A DNA stretch of 64,000 nt from Roseomonas marmotae (GCF_017654485.1 NZ_CP061091.1:881501-945500); one strand, 5' to 3'. Positions 16,374 to 26,319 are shown, counted from the first letter of the stretch. Numbers and translations are program-made. Notes: generated by a model from the letters alone, not told the origin.

Positions 16374-17285
16374 TCATACCAGCGGGCCGATGGTGAAGAG
16401 GCTGTCCGGCCGGCGCAGCAGCCCCCAGAGCAGGCTGCCCGCGACGGAGAGCACCAGCAGGCCGAGCAGGGCGCGGGTTTCCTCGCCGCGCAGCCGGGTG
16501 CCCATGGCGGCGCCGAACTGCGCGCCGGCCACGCCGCCGATCAGCAGCAGCAGCGTCAGCACGATATCGACGCTGCCGGTGGCGATGGCCTGCAGCAGCG
16601 TCACATTCGCGGCGACGAAGAGCACCTGGAAGAGCGAGGTGCCGATCACCACCGAGGTCGGCATGCCCAGCAGGTAGATCATCGCCGGCACCAGCATGAA
16701 GCCGCCGCCCACGCCCATGATGGCGGAGAGGATGCCGATGCCGAAGCCCACCAGCAGCGGCGGGATGACGGAGATATAGAGGCGCGACTTGCGGAAGCGC
16801 ATCTTGAAGGGCAGGCCGTGCATCCAGAAATGCGTGTGCAGCCGGCGTGAAGGCTTGCCCTGGCGCCGGTGCAGGATGGCGCGCAGGCTCTCCCGCACCA
16901 TCAGCGCGCCGACGCTGCCCAGCACGACCACGTAGAAGATGGCGACCGCGAGGTCGACCTGCCCCTGCCGCCGCAGCCAGGCGAAGACCTGCACGCCGAG
17001 GAAGGAGCCGGCGAAGCCGCCCGCCAGCAGCACGCCGCCCATCCGCAGATCCACATTCCCCCGCCGCCACTGCGCGATGAGGCCGGAGACCGAGGCGCCG
17101 AGCGTCTGGTTGGCGCCCGAGGCGACCGCGACGGGGGAGGGGATGCCGATCAGAATCAGCAGGGGCGTGAGCAGGAAGCCGCCGCCCACGCCGAACATTC
17201 CGGAGAGCCAGCCAACGCCGAAGCCGATCCCGAGCAAGACAAAAGCATCCACCGACATCTCAGCGATGGGCAGGTAGACCTGCAT
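16374..17285 (-). CDS. TauE/SafE-family sulfite/organosulfonate exporter
   Basis: A 303-residue inner-membrane protein with about eight helices in two homologous halves, each carrying the family loop: SGMFGVGGGFLLTPLLILIG near residue 28, and SAIMGVGGGFMLVPAMIYLL in the second half. The basic cytoplasmic loop LRAILHRRQGKPSRRLHTHF separates the halves. Members export sulfite, sulfoacetate or related anions. Start ATG 17285 (MQVYLPIAEMSVDAF) is taken, as upstream sequence in frame is shadow of the divergent nucleotidase. It is first in a three-gene run with TIGR02186 and USP. Confidence 0.9.
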   Translation of the reverse strand: MQVYLPIAEMSVDAFVLLGIGFGVGWLSGMFGVGGGFLLTPLLILIGIPSPVAVASGANQTLGASVSGLIAQWRRGNVDLRMGGVLLAGGFAGSFLGVQVFAWLRRQGQVDLAVAIFYVVVLGSVGALMVRESLRAILHRRQGKPSRRLHTHFWMHGLPFKMRFRKSRLYISVIPPLLVGFGIGILSAIMGVGGGFMLVPAMIYLLGMPTSVVIGTSLFQVLFVAANVTLLQAIATGSVDIVLTLLLLIGGVAGAQFGAAMGTRLRGEETRALLGLLVLSVAGSLLWGLLRRPDSLFTIGPLV

Positions 17286-17465
17286 CGCGCATTCCAGTCG
17301 CAGTTCGGGCCGAGGAAAGCGGGAATCGGACCCGCTGGAAGGTTCACGCAAGATCCCTGCGCACCGTCGCGCAGGGGACAATCGAAATACGGCAAGTCTT
17401 GGGTTAAAGGCAGTGCGTCCGGTGCCGCCGTGTCGATTTCCTGGCACCGTTATGGAAATGCCACC

Positions 17466-19064
17466 ATGAACGCCACGCGCCGCGCCCTGCTCGCCACCGG
17501 CCTCTCCGCCGCGCTGCCCTTGCCGGCGCTGCGCCCCGCAGCGGCCGAGCCTTCCGCCCGCCTGGCCCTGCTGCACCTCAACGACTTCCATTCGAAGCAT
17601 GAGGGCGTGGATGCCGGCGCCGCCGCCTGCCGCGCCGACCGCCCCTGCCTGGGCGGCAGCGCGCGGCTGGCCACGGCGCTGTCCCTGGGGCGGCGCGACG
17701 CCGCCGCCGCCGGGCGGACGGTGCTGCAACTGGATGCGGGCGACCAGTTTATGGGCAGCCTCTTCTACACGGCGCATAAGGGCATGACGGAAGCCGCCGT
17801 GCAGCGCGCCACCGGCACCGAGGTGATGGCGCTGGGCAATCATGAATTCGACCATGGCCCGGCGGTGCTGGCCGGCTACGCGGCGGCCGTGCCCTTCCCG
17901 CTGCTCTCCGCCAACCTGGACACCAGCCGGGAGCCGCTGCTGGCCGGGCGCATCCGCCCGCATGTGGTGCTGAACAAGGGCGGCGCGCGCATCGGCATCA
18001 TCGGCCTGACCACGGAAACCACGCCCCAGGGCTCCTCCCCCGGCCCGACGCTGCGTTTCACCAATGCCGCCGAGGCGGCGGAGCGCGCCATCGCGGAACT
18101 GCGGGCGCAGGGGCCGATCACCATCATCATCCTCTCCCATCTCGGGCTGGAGGCGGACCGCAGGCTGGCCGCCTCGGTGGCGGGGATCGACCTGATCGCC
18201 GGCGGGCATAGCCATAGCCTTCTGGCCGATGGCCTGGCCGGCGCCGCCGGGCCGCATCCCACCATGGTCGGGGGGCGGGACCGCGACGTGCGGATCCTGC
18301 AATCCGGCTGCCATGGCCGCTGGCTGGGCCGGCTGGACCTGGACCTGGCCGCCGGAGGCCGCATCGCCGCCCATGCCGGCGCGGTGCGCGAGATCACACC
18401 GGAGCTGGAGCCCGACCCGCAGGTGGCGGAGATCGTCGCCCGCCATGCCGCGCCGCTGGCGGAATGGCGCGCCCGCCCCATCGGCAGCCTGGCGCAGCCC
18501 TTGACCAACGCGGGCTGCCGGGATGGGGAATGCGCCCTCGGCAACCTGCTGGCCGATGCCATGCTCGCCGCCGAGCCGCAGGCCGAGATCGCGCTCACCA
18601 ATGGCGGCGGGCTACGCGCCAACCTGCCGGGCGGCACCGTCACCTGGGGCGATGTGCTGGGGCTGCTGCCCTTCTCCAGCACCCTGGCCACCCTGACCAT
18701 CCGCGGCGGTGCCCTGCGCGCGGCGCTGGAGAACGGGCTGTCGCTGCTGGGCAGGAATGGCGGACGCTTCCCGCAGGTGGCGGGGCTGCGCCTGCGCTTC
18801 GACCCGGCCGCGCCCGTCGGGCAGCGGGTGCGGGAGGTGGAGGTCCAGCAGGACGGCCGCTTCGTGCCGCTGGACCCCGATCGCGCCTACCGGGTCGTCA
18901 CCAGCAACTTCCTGCGCCAGGGTGGCGACGGATATGCCGAGCTGCGCGACCAGGCGCTGGAGGCCTATGACAACGGCCCCGCGCTGGAGGACATGCTGGC
19001 CGGCTACCTGGCGGACCGGCCCGGCCTGGCAGTGGCGGTGGACGGGCGCCTCAGGCCCTCATGA
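17466..19064 (+). CDS. Periplasmic 5'-nucleotidase/metallophosphatase (UshA-like)
   Basis: A 532-residue secreted enzyme with a signal peptide (residues 1-26; MNATRRALLATGLSAALPLP). It has dinuclear-metal motifs LHLNDFHSKHEG, LDAGDQFMG, ALGNHEFDHG, ILSHLGLEADR and AGGHSHSLL, and a C-terminal nucleotide-binding domain with NGGGLRANLPGGTVTWGDVL and NFLRQGGDGY. It dephosphorylates nucleotides or related phosphoesters for salvage and phosphate supply. A Cys pair (AAACRADRPCLGG) near the start probably forms a disulfide. The two Arg after NAT could be a Tat-like RR but the motif is incomplete. Confidence 0.9.
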   Translation: MNATRRALLATGLSAALPLPALRPAAAEPSARLALLHLNDFHSKHEGVDAGAAACRADRPCLGGSARLATALSLGRRDAAAAGRTVLQLDAGDQFMGSLFYTAHKGMTEAAVQRATGTEVMALGNHEFDHGPAVLAGYAAAVPFPLLSANLDTSREPLLAGRIRPHVVLNKGGARIGIIGLTTETTPQGSSPGPTLRFTNAAEAAERAIAELRAQGPITIIILSHLGLEADRRLAASVAGIDLIAGGHSHSLLADGLAGAAGPHPTMVGGRDRDVRILQSGCHGRWLGRLDLDLAAGGRIAAHAGAVREITPELEPDPQVAEIVARHAAPLAEWRARPIGSLAQPLTNAGCRDGECALGNLLADAMLAAEPQAEIALTNGGGLRANLPGGTVTWGDVLGLLPFSSTLATLTIRGGALRAALENGLSLLGRNGGRFPQVAGLRLRFDPAAPVGQRVREVEVQQDGRFVPLDPDRAYRVVTSNFLRQGGDGYAELRDQALEAYDNGPALEDMLAGYLADRPGLAVAVDGRLRPS

Positions 19065-19175
19065 CGGGCCCGCGCGACCCATGAGGCCCGCGGATGGCCG
19101 CCCTGTGGCGCCGGGGCTGGTTTCGCATGCCCAACTGTCCTTGTGCGAAGGCCGGGCCGACGCCATCTCGGCGTC

Positions 19176-19733
19176 ATGAATACGACGACCTCTCACGATC
19201 CCCTCGGCTGGCACGGCACGACCATCCTGTGCGTCCGCAAGAACGGTCAGGTGACCATGGCCGGCGACGGCCAGGTCTCCATGGGCCAGACCGTGGTGAA
19301 GAACAACGCCCGCAAGGTCCGCACCATCGCGGGCGGCAAGGTGCTGACCGGCTTCGCCGGCGCCACCGCTGACGCCTTCACGCTCCTGGAACGGCTGGAG
19401 GCCAAGCTGGAGCGCTTCCCGGACCAGCTGGAGCGCGCGGCGGTGGAACTGGCCAAGGACTGGCGCACCGACCGCTACCTGCGCCGGCTGGAAGCGCTGC
19501 TGGCGGTGGCGGACAAGGACCGCTCCCTGCTGATCACCGGCAATGGCGACGTGCTGGAGCCCGAGGACCAGATCATCGGCATCGGCTCCGGCGGCAACTA
19601 CGCCCTGGCGGCGGCGCGGGCGCTGATCGATATTGAGGGCCTCACGGCCGAGGATGTCGCGCGCAAGTCCATGAAGATCGCGGCCGATATCTGCGTCTAC
19701 ACCAACGGGCGCACCGTGCTGGAGACCCTCTGA
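19176..19733 (+). CDS. hslV: HslV, ATP-dependent protease proteolytic subunit
   Basis: A 185-residue threonine protease of the HslUV (ClpQY) complex. Processing of a 14-residue propeptide (ending PLGWHG) exposes catalytic Thr15 in [20 protein letters not shown]. The rest is canonical: [39 protein letters not shown] and [14 protein letters not shown] 19176 gives the standard length. The hslU start lies 3 nt after the stop. It degrades misfolded proteins in the cytoplasm. The upstream gap shows no clear heat-shock promoter. Confidence 0.97.
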   Translation: MNTTTSHDPLGWHGTTILCVRKNGQVTMAGDGQVSMGQTVVKNNARKVRTIAGGKVLTGFAGATADAFTLLERLEAKLERFPDQLERAAVELAKDWRTDRYLRRLEALLAVADKDRSLLITGNGDVLEPEDQIIGIGSGGNYALAAARALIDIEGLTAEDVARKSMKIAADICVYTNGRTVLETL

Positions 19734-19736
19734 ACC

Positions 19737-21059
19737 ATGACTGATGCCGTGAATCTGTCTCCGCGCGAGATCGTCTCGGAGCTCGACCGCTTCATTGTCG
19801 GCCAGCATGACGCCAAGCGCGCCGTCGCCATCGCGCTGCGCAACCGCTGGCGCCGTCAGCAGCTGCCGGAAGGCATGCGCGACGAGGTGGTGCCGAAGAA
19901 CATCCTGATGATCGGCCCGACCGGCTGCGGCAAGACCGAGATCGCCCGCCGCCTGGCCAAGTTGGCTGACGCGCCCTTCATCAAGGTGGAGGCCACCAAG
20001 TTCACCGAGGTCGGCTATGTCGGCCGCGACGTGGAGAGCATCATCCGCGACCTGGTGGAGGTCTCCATCACCCGCACGCGGGAAGCCGCGCGCAAGGAAG
20101 TCCAGGCCAAGGCCGAACTGGCGGCCGAGGAGCGGCTGGTGACCGCGCTGGTGGGCGAGGGGGCTTCGGGCGAGACCCGGATGAAGTTCCGCCGCATGCT
20201 GCGCGAGGGCCAGCTGGAGGACAAGGAGGTCGAGGTCCAGGTCTCCGAGCAGTCCTCCGGCACGCCCATCGGCATGATGGACATGCCGGGCATGCCGCCG
20301 GGCCAGATGGCCAATATCCAGGAGATGATGGGCAAGATGTTCGGGCGCCAGGCCCGGCCGCGGAAGATGCAGATCGCCGAGGCGCGCCAAGCCCTGATCC
20401 GGGACGAGGCCGACCGGCTGCTGGACAATGAGAAGCTGACCCGCGACGCGGTGGCGAATGCCGAGAACAACGGCATCGTCTTCGTGGACGAGATCGACAA
20501 GGTCTGCGCCCGCAGCGAGAACGGCTTCCGTGGCGGCGACGTCTCCCGCGAGGGCGTGCAGCGCGACCTGCTGCCGCTGATCGAGGGCACCACCGTCACC
20601 ACCAAGCATGGGCCGGTGAAGACGGACCACATCCTCTTCATCGCCTCCGGCGCCTTCCATATCGCCAAGCCCGCCGACCTGATGCCGGAGCTGCAGGGCC
20701 GCCTGCCGATCCGCGTGGAGCTCTCCGCGCTGTCGCGCGACGACTTCCGCCGCATCCTGACGGAACCGGAGCACAGCCTCGCCAAGCAATACGTGGCGCT
20801 GCTGGGCACCGAGGGCGTAACGCTCGACCTGACGGATGACGCCATCGACGCGGTGGCCGACCTTGCTGCCGACATCAATGCGCGGGTGGAGAATATCGGC
20901 GCCCGCCGCCTCTCCACCGTGCTGGAGAAGCTGCTGGAGGAGATTTCCTTCAATGCCAGCGACAAGCGCGGCGAAAACCTGACCGTTGATGCGGGTTACG
21001 TGCGGGAGAGGGTGGCACCGCTGGCCGCCAGCGCCGACCTCAGCCGCTTCATCCTGTAA
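19737..21059 (+). CDS. hslU: HslU, ATPase subunit of HslUV
   Basis: A 440-residue AAA+ unfoldase. Walker A is GPTGCGKT at 60-67, Walker B is [10 protein letters not shown] near 250, the N-terminal [20 protein letters not shown] is typical, and the C-terminus ends in the conserved docking sequence DLSRFIL that inserts into HslV. The I-domain between the Walker motifs has [18 protein letters not shown]. Sensor-type residues appear in [17 protein letters not shown]. It is coupled to hslV 3 nt upstream and followed by an EcsC gene after 10 nt. Confidence 0.97.
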   Translation: MTDAVNLSPREIVSELDRFIVGQHDAKRAVAIALRNRWRRQQLPEGMRDEVVPKNILMIGPTGCGKTEIARRLAKLADAPFIKVEATKFTEVGYVGRDVESIIRDLVEVSITRTREAARKEVQAKAELAAEERLVTALVGEGASGETRMKFRRMLREGQLEDKEVEVQVSEQSSGTPIGMMDMPGMPPGQMANIQEMMGKMFGRQARPRKMQIAEARQALIRDEADRLLDNEKLTRDAVANAENNGIVFVDEIDKVCARSENGFRGGDVSREGVQRDLLPLIEGTTVTTKHGPVKTDHILFIASGAFHIAKPADLMPELQGRLPIRVELSALSRDDFRRILTEPEHSLAKQYVALLGTEGVTLDLTDDAIDAVADLAADINARVENIGARRLSTVLEKLLEEISFNASDKRGENLTVDAGYVRERVAPLAASADLSRFIL

Positions 21060-21069
21060 GGGAACCAGC

Positions 21070-21882
21070 ATGACCGAGAACCTGCCCGCACCGCTTCCTC
21101 TCCCCCCTGACGCGCAGGCGGAACTGGACGCGGCGCGGCGGGTTCTGGAGGAGAGTTCGCTCGCCTCGCGCCTCGCCGCCATGGCGGGCACGCCGATCGA
21201 GGCGCTGCGCCGGCGCCTGCCTTCCTTCGCCCAGGGCATGGTGGATACGGCGGTGCGCAAGGCACTCGCCCAGGCGCTCTCGGCCGCCACGCGCAGCGCC
21301 CCGGGCTGGACGCCGCCGGGCGTCTCCACCACCTGGATGCACCGGGGGATGGCGGCGGCCAGCGGCGCGGTGGGCGGTGCCTTCGGCCTGCCCGGCACGC
21401 TGGTGGAACTGCCGGTTTCCACTACCCTGCTGCTGCGGCAGATCGCCGCCGAGGCCGCGGCGGCGGGGGAGGACCCCACCAACCTGGAGACCGGCGCCGA
21501 ATGCCTGAAGGTCTTCGCGCTGGGCGGTCCGGGCGAGGCCGATGACGCCACGGAAACCGGCTATTTCGCCACCCGGCTGGCGCTGGCGCAGTTCCTGCCG
21601 ACCATGGGCGCCTCGCTGCTGCCGGGCTTCATCGGCGCGGTGGCGGCGCGTTTCACCGGGCCGCTGATGCTGAAGCTCGGCGCCCAGGCGGCGCCGGTGG
21701 TCGGCGCCGCGGCCGGGGCGGCGGTGAACCTGGCCTTCCTGGAGCATTTCCGCGCCCTTGGCCGGGCCCATTTCGCGGTGCGGCGGCTGGAGCGCGAATA
21801 CGGCGCCCCGGCTGTGCGGATCGCCTGGGACAGGCAGCGGCCGGCGCCGCCCGTCGTCGAGCTGAAGGCGGAACCCGCCTGA
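21070..21882 (+). CDS. EcsC-family protein
   Basis: A 270-residue protein matching the EcsC family: a Gly/Ala-rich central region (AAASGAVGGAFGLPGTLVEL, TTLLLRQIAAEAAAAGEDP), ECLKVFALGG, then PTMGASLLPGFIGAVAARF and NLAFLEHFRALGRAHFAVRR. EcsC is named after the third gene of a Bacillus ABC system, but its function is undefined. Several segments are hydrophobic enough to associate with membrane. It begins 10 nt after hslU and may share its transcript. Confidence 0.8.
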   Translation: MTENLPAPLPLPPDAQAELDAARRVLEESSLASRLAAMAGTPIEALRRRLPSFAQGMVDTAVRKALAQALSAATRSAPGWTPPGVSTTWMHRGMAAASGAVGGAFGLPGTLVELPVSTTLLLRQIAAEAAAAGEDPTNLETGAECLKVFALGGPGEADDATETGYFATRLALAQFLPTMGASLLPGFIGAVAARFTGPLMLKLGAQAAPVVGAAAGAAVNLAFLEHFRALGRAHFAVRRLEREYGAPAVRIAWDRQRPAPPVVELKAEPA

Positions 21883-21910
21883 GGCTCGCCCGGACCGGGC
21901 AGGCTCCTGT

Positions 21911-22204
21911 TCAGAGCGGCCGCACGGCCTCGACCCCGCCGCGCAGGGGCGCGCCGTTGCGGCGCATGCAGTCGCGGAAGGCGCGCAGTTCTGCCACGCG
22001 CATCTCGTGCCCGATGCGCTGCTCGTTCACCCAGTTCCCGGGATTGCTCTGGCGCTGCACCGCGAGGACGGCAGGGTCGCGCTGCGCCTCGGCGCGGCAG
22101 GCGGATTCGACGGGGGTTTCCGGCCGCCGTTCGGGCGCCGCCGGGGCGGTGGCGCAGGCGGCGGGCAGCAGGGCCAGGAGCATCCAGAACATTCCGCGCA
22201 TCAT
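21911..22204 (-). CDS. Small putative lipoprotein
   Basis: The protein has 97 residues. The N-terminus MMRGMFWMLLALLPAACATA is a signal sequence ending in a lipobox (PAAC), so the mature protein would be anchored at Cys17. The rest is charged and helical, with NWVNEQRIGHEMRVAELRAF and a Cys pair (C36 and C79, probably a disulfide). The start overlaps the nudC stop (ATGA). Unknown function. Confidence 0.65.
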   Translation of the reverse strand: MMRGMFWMLLALLPAACATAPAAPERRPETPVESACRAEAQRDPAVLAVQRQSNPGNWVNEQRIGHEMRVAELRAFRDCMRRNGAPLRGGVEAVRPL

Positions 22205-23127
22205 GCCGCTCCCAGCCAGTCCTCGATCAATCGCCGGGCGATGGAATCCGGCCGCGGCAGGCTGAAGCCGCCCGCCTCCGGGTTCCGCAGCTCGTTCCGG
22301 CTGAACCACCGGGCGTCCCGCAGCTCCGCGGGGTCGATGGTGATCTGCTCCGACAGCCCCTCGGCATGGAAGCCCAGCATGATGCTGGAGGGGAAGGGCC
22401 AGGGCTGGGAGGAATGGTACCAGGCCCGCCCGACCTGGATGCCCGTCTCCTCCATCACCTCCCGTCGCACGGCTTCCTCCAGGCTCTCGCCCGGTTCCAC
22501 GAAGCCGGCCAGGGTCGAATACATGGTGGTATTGGGGAAGCGGGTGGAATGGCCCAGCAGCGCCTTGTCGTCCCGCACCACCAGCATGATCACGGCCGGG
22601 TCGGTGCGGGGAAAGTGCTGGGTGCCGCATTGCGTGCAGGCCATGGCGTTGCCGGCGCTGCGCGGCGCGCATTCCCCGCCGCAGACGCCACAGAAGCGAT
22701 GGCGGATGCGCCAGTGCAGCAGCCCGCGCGCATGGGCCAGCATGCTGGCCTCGCCGGCAGGCAGCAGCCCCGCCACGCTGCGCAGCTCCGCGAAGCCGCC
22801 GAAGCCCTCGGGCAGCAGCGGCAGCGGGTCCTCGGCCGAGGAGCAGTCGACGGCGAAGACCGGCCGCCCCTCCCAGAGCCCCAGCAGGGCCCAGGGGCCG
22901 CCGGCCATGCGGACCGCCTCGACGGCCGGGGCGCTCAGCAGCACGGCCTCGGGGGCGCCCTCGGCCAGGCCCTTCATCAGGCTCTGGCCGCGCCAGACCG
23001 GGATGAAGAGCGCATCGGGGGAGGCCATGGCACGGGCTACGAAAGCCTCGTCGTCCCGCTGACCGGAGACGCGGTCGATCGGGCTGCCGGTGTAGACATT
23101 GGGTCGGGAAGCGGGAAAGGACAGCAT
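22201..23127 (-). CDS. nudC: NAD+ diphosphatase NudC
   Basis: The enzyme has 308 residues and hydrolyses NAD(H) to NMN and AMP; NudC enzymes also remove NAD caps from RNA. It has a four-Cys zinc ribbon (FCGVCGGECAP, CTQCGTQHFPR), a Nudix box GFVEPGESLEEAVRREVMEE, and the NudC-specific SQPWPFPSSIML stretch. ATG 23127 gives the family length; the longer frame to 23571 runs through the SRP RNA and is rejected. It is coupled by ATGA overlap to the lipoprotein gene. Confidence 0.93.
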   Translation of the reverse strand: MLSFPASRPNVYTGSPIDRVSGQRDDEAFVARAMASPDALFIPVWRGQSLMKGLAEGAPEAVLLSAPAVEAVRMAGGPWALLGLWEGRPVFAVDCSSAEDPLPLLPEGFGGFAELRSVAGLLPAGEASMLAHARGLLHWRIRHRFCGVCGGECAPRSAGNAMACTQCGTQHFPRTDPAVIMLVVRDDKALLGHSTRFPNTTMYSTLAGFVEPGESLEEAVRREVMEETGIQVGRAWYHSSQPWPFPSSIMLGFHAEGLSEQITIDPAELRDARWFSRNELRNPEAGGFSLPRPDSIARRLIEDWLGAA

Positions 23128-23237
23128 GCGCCCCGACCCTGCCACGCGGCCGCGGGCGGGGCAACCGGGCAGGGAAACGGCGAAGCATGGCAGGCACCCC
23201 CTTGCCCTGCCCCCCCGGGCGCATGATATCCTGCCAC

Positions 23238-23343
23238 CGGAAGGTTGGTGGCGGACGGGCGTCTCGCCAACCCGGTCAGGTCCGGAAGGAAGCAGCCGTA
23301 ACGAGTTCTCGCCTGGGTCGATCCATCGGCCTTCCACCTTCCG
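23238..23343 (+). ncRNA. ffs: Bacterial small SRP RNA (4.5S-type)
   Basis: The universally conserved apical domain is present: GGTCAGGTCCGGAAGGAAGC, then AGCCGTAACGA, which binds Ffh. The flanks pair to form the long helix (GGAAGGTTGG on the 5' side with CCTTCCACCTTCC on the 3' side; GACGGGCG with CGCCTGGGTC). Location just before dnaX is the usual alphaproteobacterial arrangement. The exact ends are estimated from the pairing and may be off by several bases. Confidence 0.92.
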
Positions 23344-23411
23344 CACGCCATAGCCTGAATTGGCGGCATCCCTGGCCCGTCGCGGCCTGACTTCGGACCC
23401 AGCCGCGCGCC

Positions 23412-25328
23412 ATGCCCAGCGACCTCCTGCCTGACGACGATGCGCCGCCCCCGCCGGATGGCCCCGGCCTGTTCGGCGATGCGCCGCCGCCGGCGCCCGA
23501 GGGGCCCGGGCTGTTCGGGGAAGAGGCCCCCGCCGCCGCGCCCGTCCCGGCCGAAGCGCCGAATACCCCATACCGCGTGCTGGCCCGCAAATACCGGCCC
23601 CAGACCTTCGCCGACCTGATCGGCCAGGAAGCCCTGGTCCGCACCCTGAGGAACGCCTTCGCGCAGAACCGCGTGGCGCATGCCTTCATGCTCACGGGCG
23701 TGCGCGGAGTGGGCAAGACCACCACCGCCCGCATCATCGCCCGCGCGCTGAACTGCGTGGGGCCTGACGGCCATGGCGGCCCCACCGCCGATCCCTGCGG
23801 CGTCTGCCCGGAATGCCAGGCCATCCTGGCCGACCGCCACCCGGATGTGCTGGAGCTGGACGCCGCCTCCAACAACGGCGTGGACAATATCCGCGAGCTG
23901 CGGGAGGCCGTGCGCTACCGCCCGGCCCGCGCGCGCTTCAAGGTCTATATCCTCGACGAAGTGCACATGCTCTCGACGGCGGCCTTCAACGCGCTGCTGA
24001 AGACGCTGGAAGAGCCGCCGCCGCAGGTCAAATTCCTCTTCGCGACCACCGAGATCCGCAAGGTCCCGGCCACCATCCTCTCCCGCTGCCAGCGCTTCGA
24101 CCTGCGCCGCGTGCCGCAGGAGGTGCTGCGCGCCCATTTCGCCCGCATCGCGGAACAGGAGCGGGTGCCGGCGGAGGAGGAGGCGATCGCCATGATCGCC
24201 CGGGCCGCCGACGGCTCGGTGCGCGACGGACTCTCGCTGCTGGACCAGGCCATGGCCCAGGCCGCTGGCGCCGAGGGCGGCGTGCAGGCGGAGATGGTGC
24301 GGGACATGCTGGGTCTGGCCGACCGCAGCCTGCTGCTGGACCTGCTGGAAGGCGTCTTCCGCGGCGATGTCCCGGCGGTGCTGGCCACCATGGACCATGG
24401 GCATGAGCGCGGCGCCGACCCCGGTGTCATCCTGGCCGACCTGCTGGAGCTGACGCATACCCTGACGCGCCTGCGCGCCGTGCCGGCGCTGCGCCAGGAT
24501 CCCTCGCTGCCAGAGGCCGAGCGCGTGCGTGGCGTGGCGCTGGCGGAGAAGCTTTCCATCCCCGTGCTGGGCCGCGCCTGGCAGGTGCTGCTGAAGGGCA
24601 TTTCCGAGGTGGCCGAGGCGCCCGACCGCCGCGCGGCGGCCGAGATGGTGCTGATCCGCCTGGCGCATCTGGCCGAGATGCCCACCCCCGGCGACCTGGT
24701 GCGCCGCCTGACCGAGGGCGGCGCCAGCCTGCCACAGGCCGCGCCCGCCATGCCGCCCCAGGGCGGCGGCGGAAGCGGCGGCGGCGTGCGCGCCGTGGCC
24801 AATGGCGCCCCCATGATGGTGGCCGAGGCGCCCGCGCCCCTGCCGCAGCCCCGCGCCTTCCGCGAACTGGTGGCGCTCGCCTCCGGCCGCGCGCCCATGC
24901 TGCACGCGCATCTGCTGCACAGCGTGCACCTCGTCAGCTTCGCCCCCGGCCGGCTGGAGCTGCGCCCGACGCCCGAGGCGCCGCGCGACCTGGCCGGCCA
25001 GCTCTCAGCCTTCCTGCAGGAGGCCACGGGCAACCGCTGGACCATCACCCTCTCCAACGCGCCCGGCGAGCCGACGCTGGCGGAGCAGAGCCGCCACGCC
25101 GCCGGCGAGCGGCTGGCCGTGGCCCAGGCGCATCCGATGGTGCAGGCCATCCTGCTGGCCTTCCCCGGCGCCAGGGTGGAGCAGGTGCGGGACGAGAGCC
25201 TGGATGATTATGGCCTGCCGGCCCTGGACCTGCCTGAAGTGACCTCCGATATGGAGGACGAGATGGGGCAGGAATTCGCCCCGCCTGACGCTGAATCCGT
25301 CGAACTCGACGATCTGGAGAGCCCATGA
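23412..25328 (+). CDS. dnaX: DNA polymerase III subunit gamma/tau
   Basis: This 638-residue clamp-loader ATPase has Walker A GVRGVGKT at 96-103, a zinc module with Cys115, 129, 132 and 135, [20 protein letters not shown] as Walker B and surroundings, and [11 protein letters not shown] as sensor. It has a long tau-type C-terminus that ends in acidic text. A 50-residue Pro/Ala-rich extension precedes the core and contains GPGLFG twice (17-22, 31-36). I saw no A-rich slippery sequence, so a frameshifted gamma form is not indicated. Its stop overlaps the start of the YbaB gene by 4 nt. Confidence 0.96.
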   Translation: MPSDLLPDDDAPPPPDGPGLFGDAPPPAPEGPGLFGEEAPAAAPVPAEAPNTPYRVLARKYRPQTFADLIGQEALVRTLRNAFAQNRVAHAFMLTGVRGVGKTTTARIIARALNCVGPDGHGGPTADPCGVCPECQAILADRHPDVLELDAASNNGVDNIRELREAVRYRPARARFKVYILDEVHMLSTAAFNALLKTLEEPPPQVKFLFATTEIRKVPATILSRCQRFDLRRVPQEVLRAHFARIAEQERVPAEEEAIAMIARAADGSVRDGLSLLDQAMAQAAGAEGGVQAEMVRDMLGLADRSLLLDLLEGVFRGDVPAVLATMDHGHERGADPGVILADLLELTHTLTRLRAVPALRQDPSLPEAERVRGVALAEKLSIPVLGRAWQVLLKGISEVAEAPDRRAAAEMVLIRLAHLAEMPTPGDLVRRLTEGGASLPQAAPAMPPQGGGGSGGGVRAVANGAPMMVAEAPAPLPQPRAFRELVALASGRAPMLHAHLLHSVHLVSFAPGRLELRPTPEAPRDLAGQLSAFLQEATGNRWTITLSNAPGEPTLAEQSRHAAGERLAVAQAHPMVQAILLAFPGARVEQVRDESLDDYGLPALDLPEVTSDMEDEMGQEFAPPDAESVELDDLESP

Positions 25329-25669
25329 AGAACCTTGCCGGCATGATGAAGCAGGCCCAGCAGATGCAGGCCAAGATGCAGGAGATGCAGGCCCGGCTGG
25401 AAGCCACACTGGTCGAAGGCTCGGCCGGTGCGGGGATGGTGAAGCTCACCCTCTCCGGCAAGGGCGACATGAAGAAGCTCACCATCGATCCTTCCCTGGT
25501 GGACGCCGAGGAGAAGGAGGTGCTGGAGGACCTGATCGTCGCCGCCCATGCCGATGCCCGGACGAAGGTGGAGGCGATGATGGCCGAGGAAATGCAGAAG
25601 GCCACCGCCGGCCTGAATATCCCGGGCATGGGTGGCGGCCTGCCGGGCGGCTTCAAGCTGCCTTTCTGA
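25325..25669 (+). CDS. YbaB/EbfC nucleoid-associated protein
   Basis: The protein has 114 residues. [20 protein letters not shown] opens a helical dimerisation arm, followed by [20 protein letters not shown] and [20 protein letters not shown]. YbaB/EbfC proteins are tweezer-shaped dimers that bind DNA with little specificity. The position between dnaX and recR is nearly universal. The ATG overlaps the dnaX stop. Confidence 0.95.
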   Translation: MKNLAGMMKQAQQMQAKMQEMQARLEATLVEGSAGAGMVKLTLSGKGDMKKLTIDPSLVDAEEKEVLEDLIVAAHADARTKVEAMMAEEMQKATAGLNIPGMGGGLPGGFKLPF

Positions 25670-25676
25670 GCGGCGC

Positions 25677-26294
25677 ATGATCCCACCTGAATCGGGGGGC
25701 AACGCCACCGATCAGGTGGAGCGGCTGATTGCCCTTCTCGCCAAACTCCCGGGCATGGGGCGCCGAAGCGCCCGCAGGGCCGCGCTGCGCCTGCTGCGCG
25801 ACCCGGCCGGGCTGATGCTGCCGCTGGCCGATGCCATGCGCAGCACGGCCGAGGCCGTGCGCCCCTGCCGCCTCTGCGGCAACCTCGACACCACCGACCC
25901 CTGCCGCATCTGCACCGATCCCGCGCGGGACCATGAGGTGCTCTGCGTGGTGGAGGGGGTGGCCGATCTCTGGGCGCTGGAGCGCGCCCGGGTGCATCGC
26001 GGCCTCTATCATGTGCTGGGCGGCGTGCTCTCCGCCCTCTCCGGCGTGGGGCCGGAGGATCTGCGGCTGGATTCGCTGCTGGCCCGCGTGGCGGATGGCG
26101 GGGTGCGGGAGGTGATCCTGGCGCTGCCCGTGACCGTCGATGGCGCCACCACCGCGCATTACCTGCATGACCGGCTGCGGCCCTCGGGCGTCATCGTCAC
26201 CCGGCTGGCCCAGGGCGTGCCCATGGGCGGGGCGCTGGATGTGATGGATGACGGCACCCTGGCGGCTGCCCTGAAGGCCCGCCGCCCAGCCTGA
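25677..26294 (+). CDS. recR: Recombination mediator RecR
   Basis: A 205-residue RecFOR component that loads RecA at gaps. It has the helix-hairpin-helix LAKLPGMGRRSARRAALRLL, a four-Cys zinc finger CRLCGNLDTTDPCRIC, and a Toprim domain beginning VLCVVEGVADLWALE and ending PMGGALDVMDDGTLAAAL. ATG 25677 gives the standard length. It is the end of the dnaX operon, followed by a strong terminator. Confidence 0.96.
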   Translation: MIPPESGGNATDQVERLIALLAKLPGMGRRSARRAALRLLRDPAGLMLPLADAMRSTAEAVRPCRLCGNLDTTDPCRICTDPARDHEVLCVVEGVADLWALERARVHRGLYHVLGGVLSALSGVGPEDLRLDSLLARVADGGVREVILALPVTVDGATTAHYLHDRLRPSGVIVTRLAQGVPMGGALDVMDDGTLAAALKARRPA

Positions 26295-26319
26295 GCCAAA
26301 AGAGGCGGCGCGGGCAAAG

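Noticed and set aside
16869..17465. N-terminal extension of the 5'-nucleotidase frame
   Set aside because: It lies antisense to the TauE gene; the signal peptide at 17466 marks the true start.
19059..21551. An 830-codon minus-strand frame over hslV, hslU and part of the EcsC gene
   Set aside because: The opposite strand carries canonical HslVU; the antisense text is non-protein-like.
23412..25328. Programmed frameshift giving a short gamma product of dnaX
   Set aside because: No A-rich slippery run was seen in the gene, which is uniformly GC-rich.
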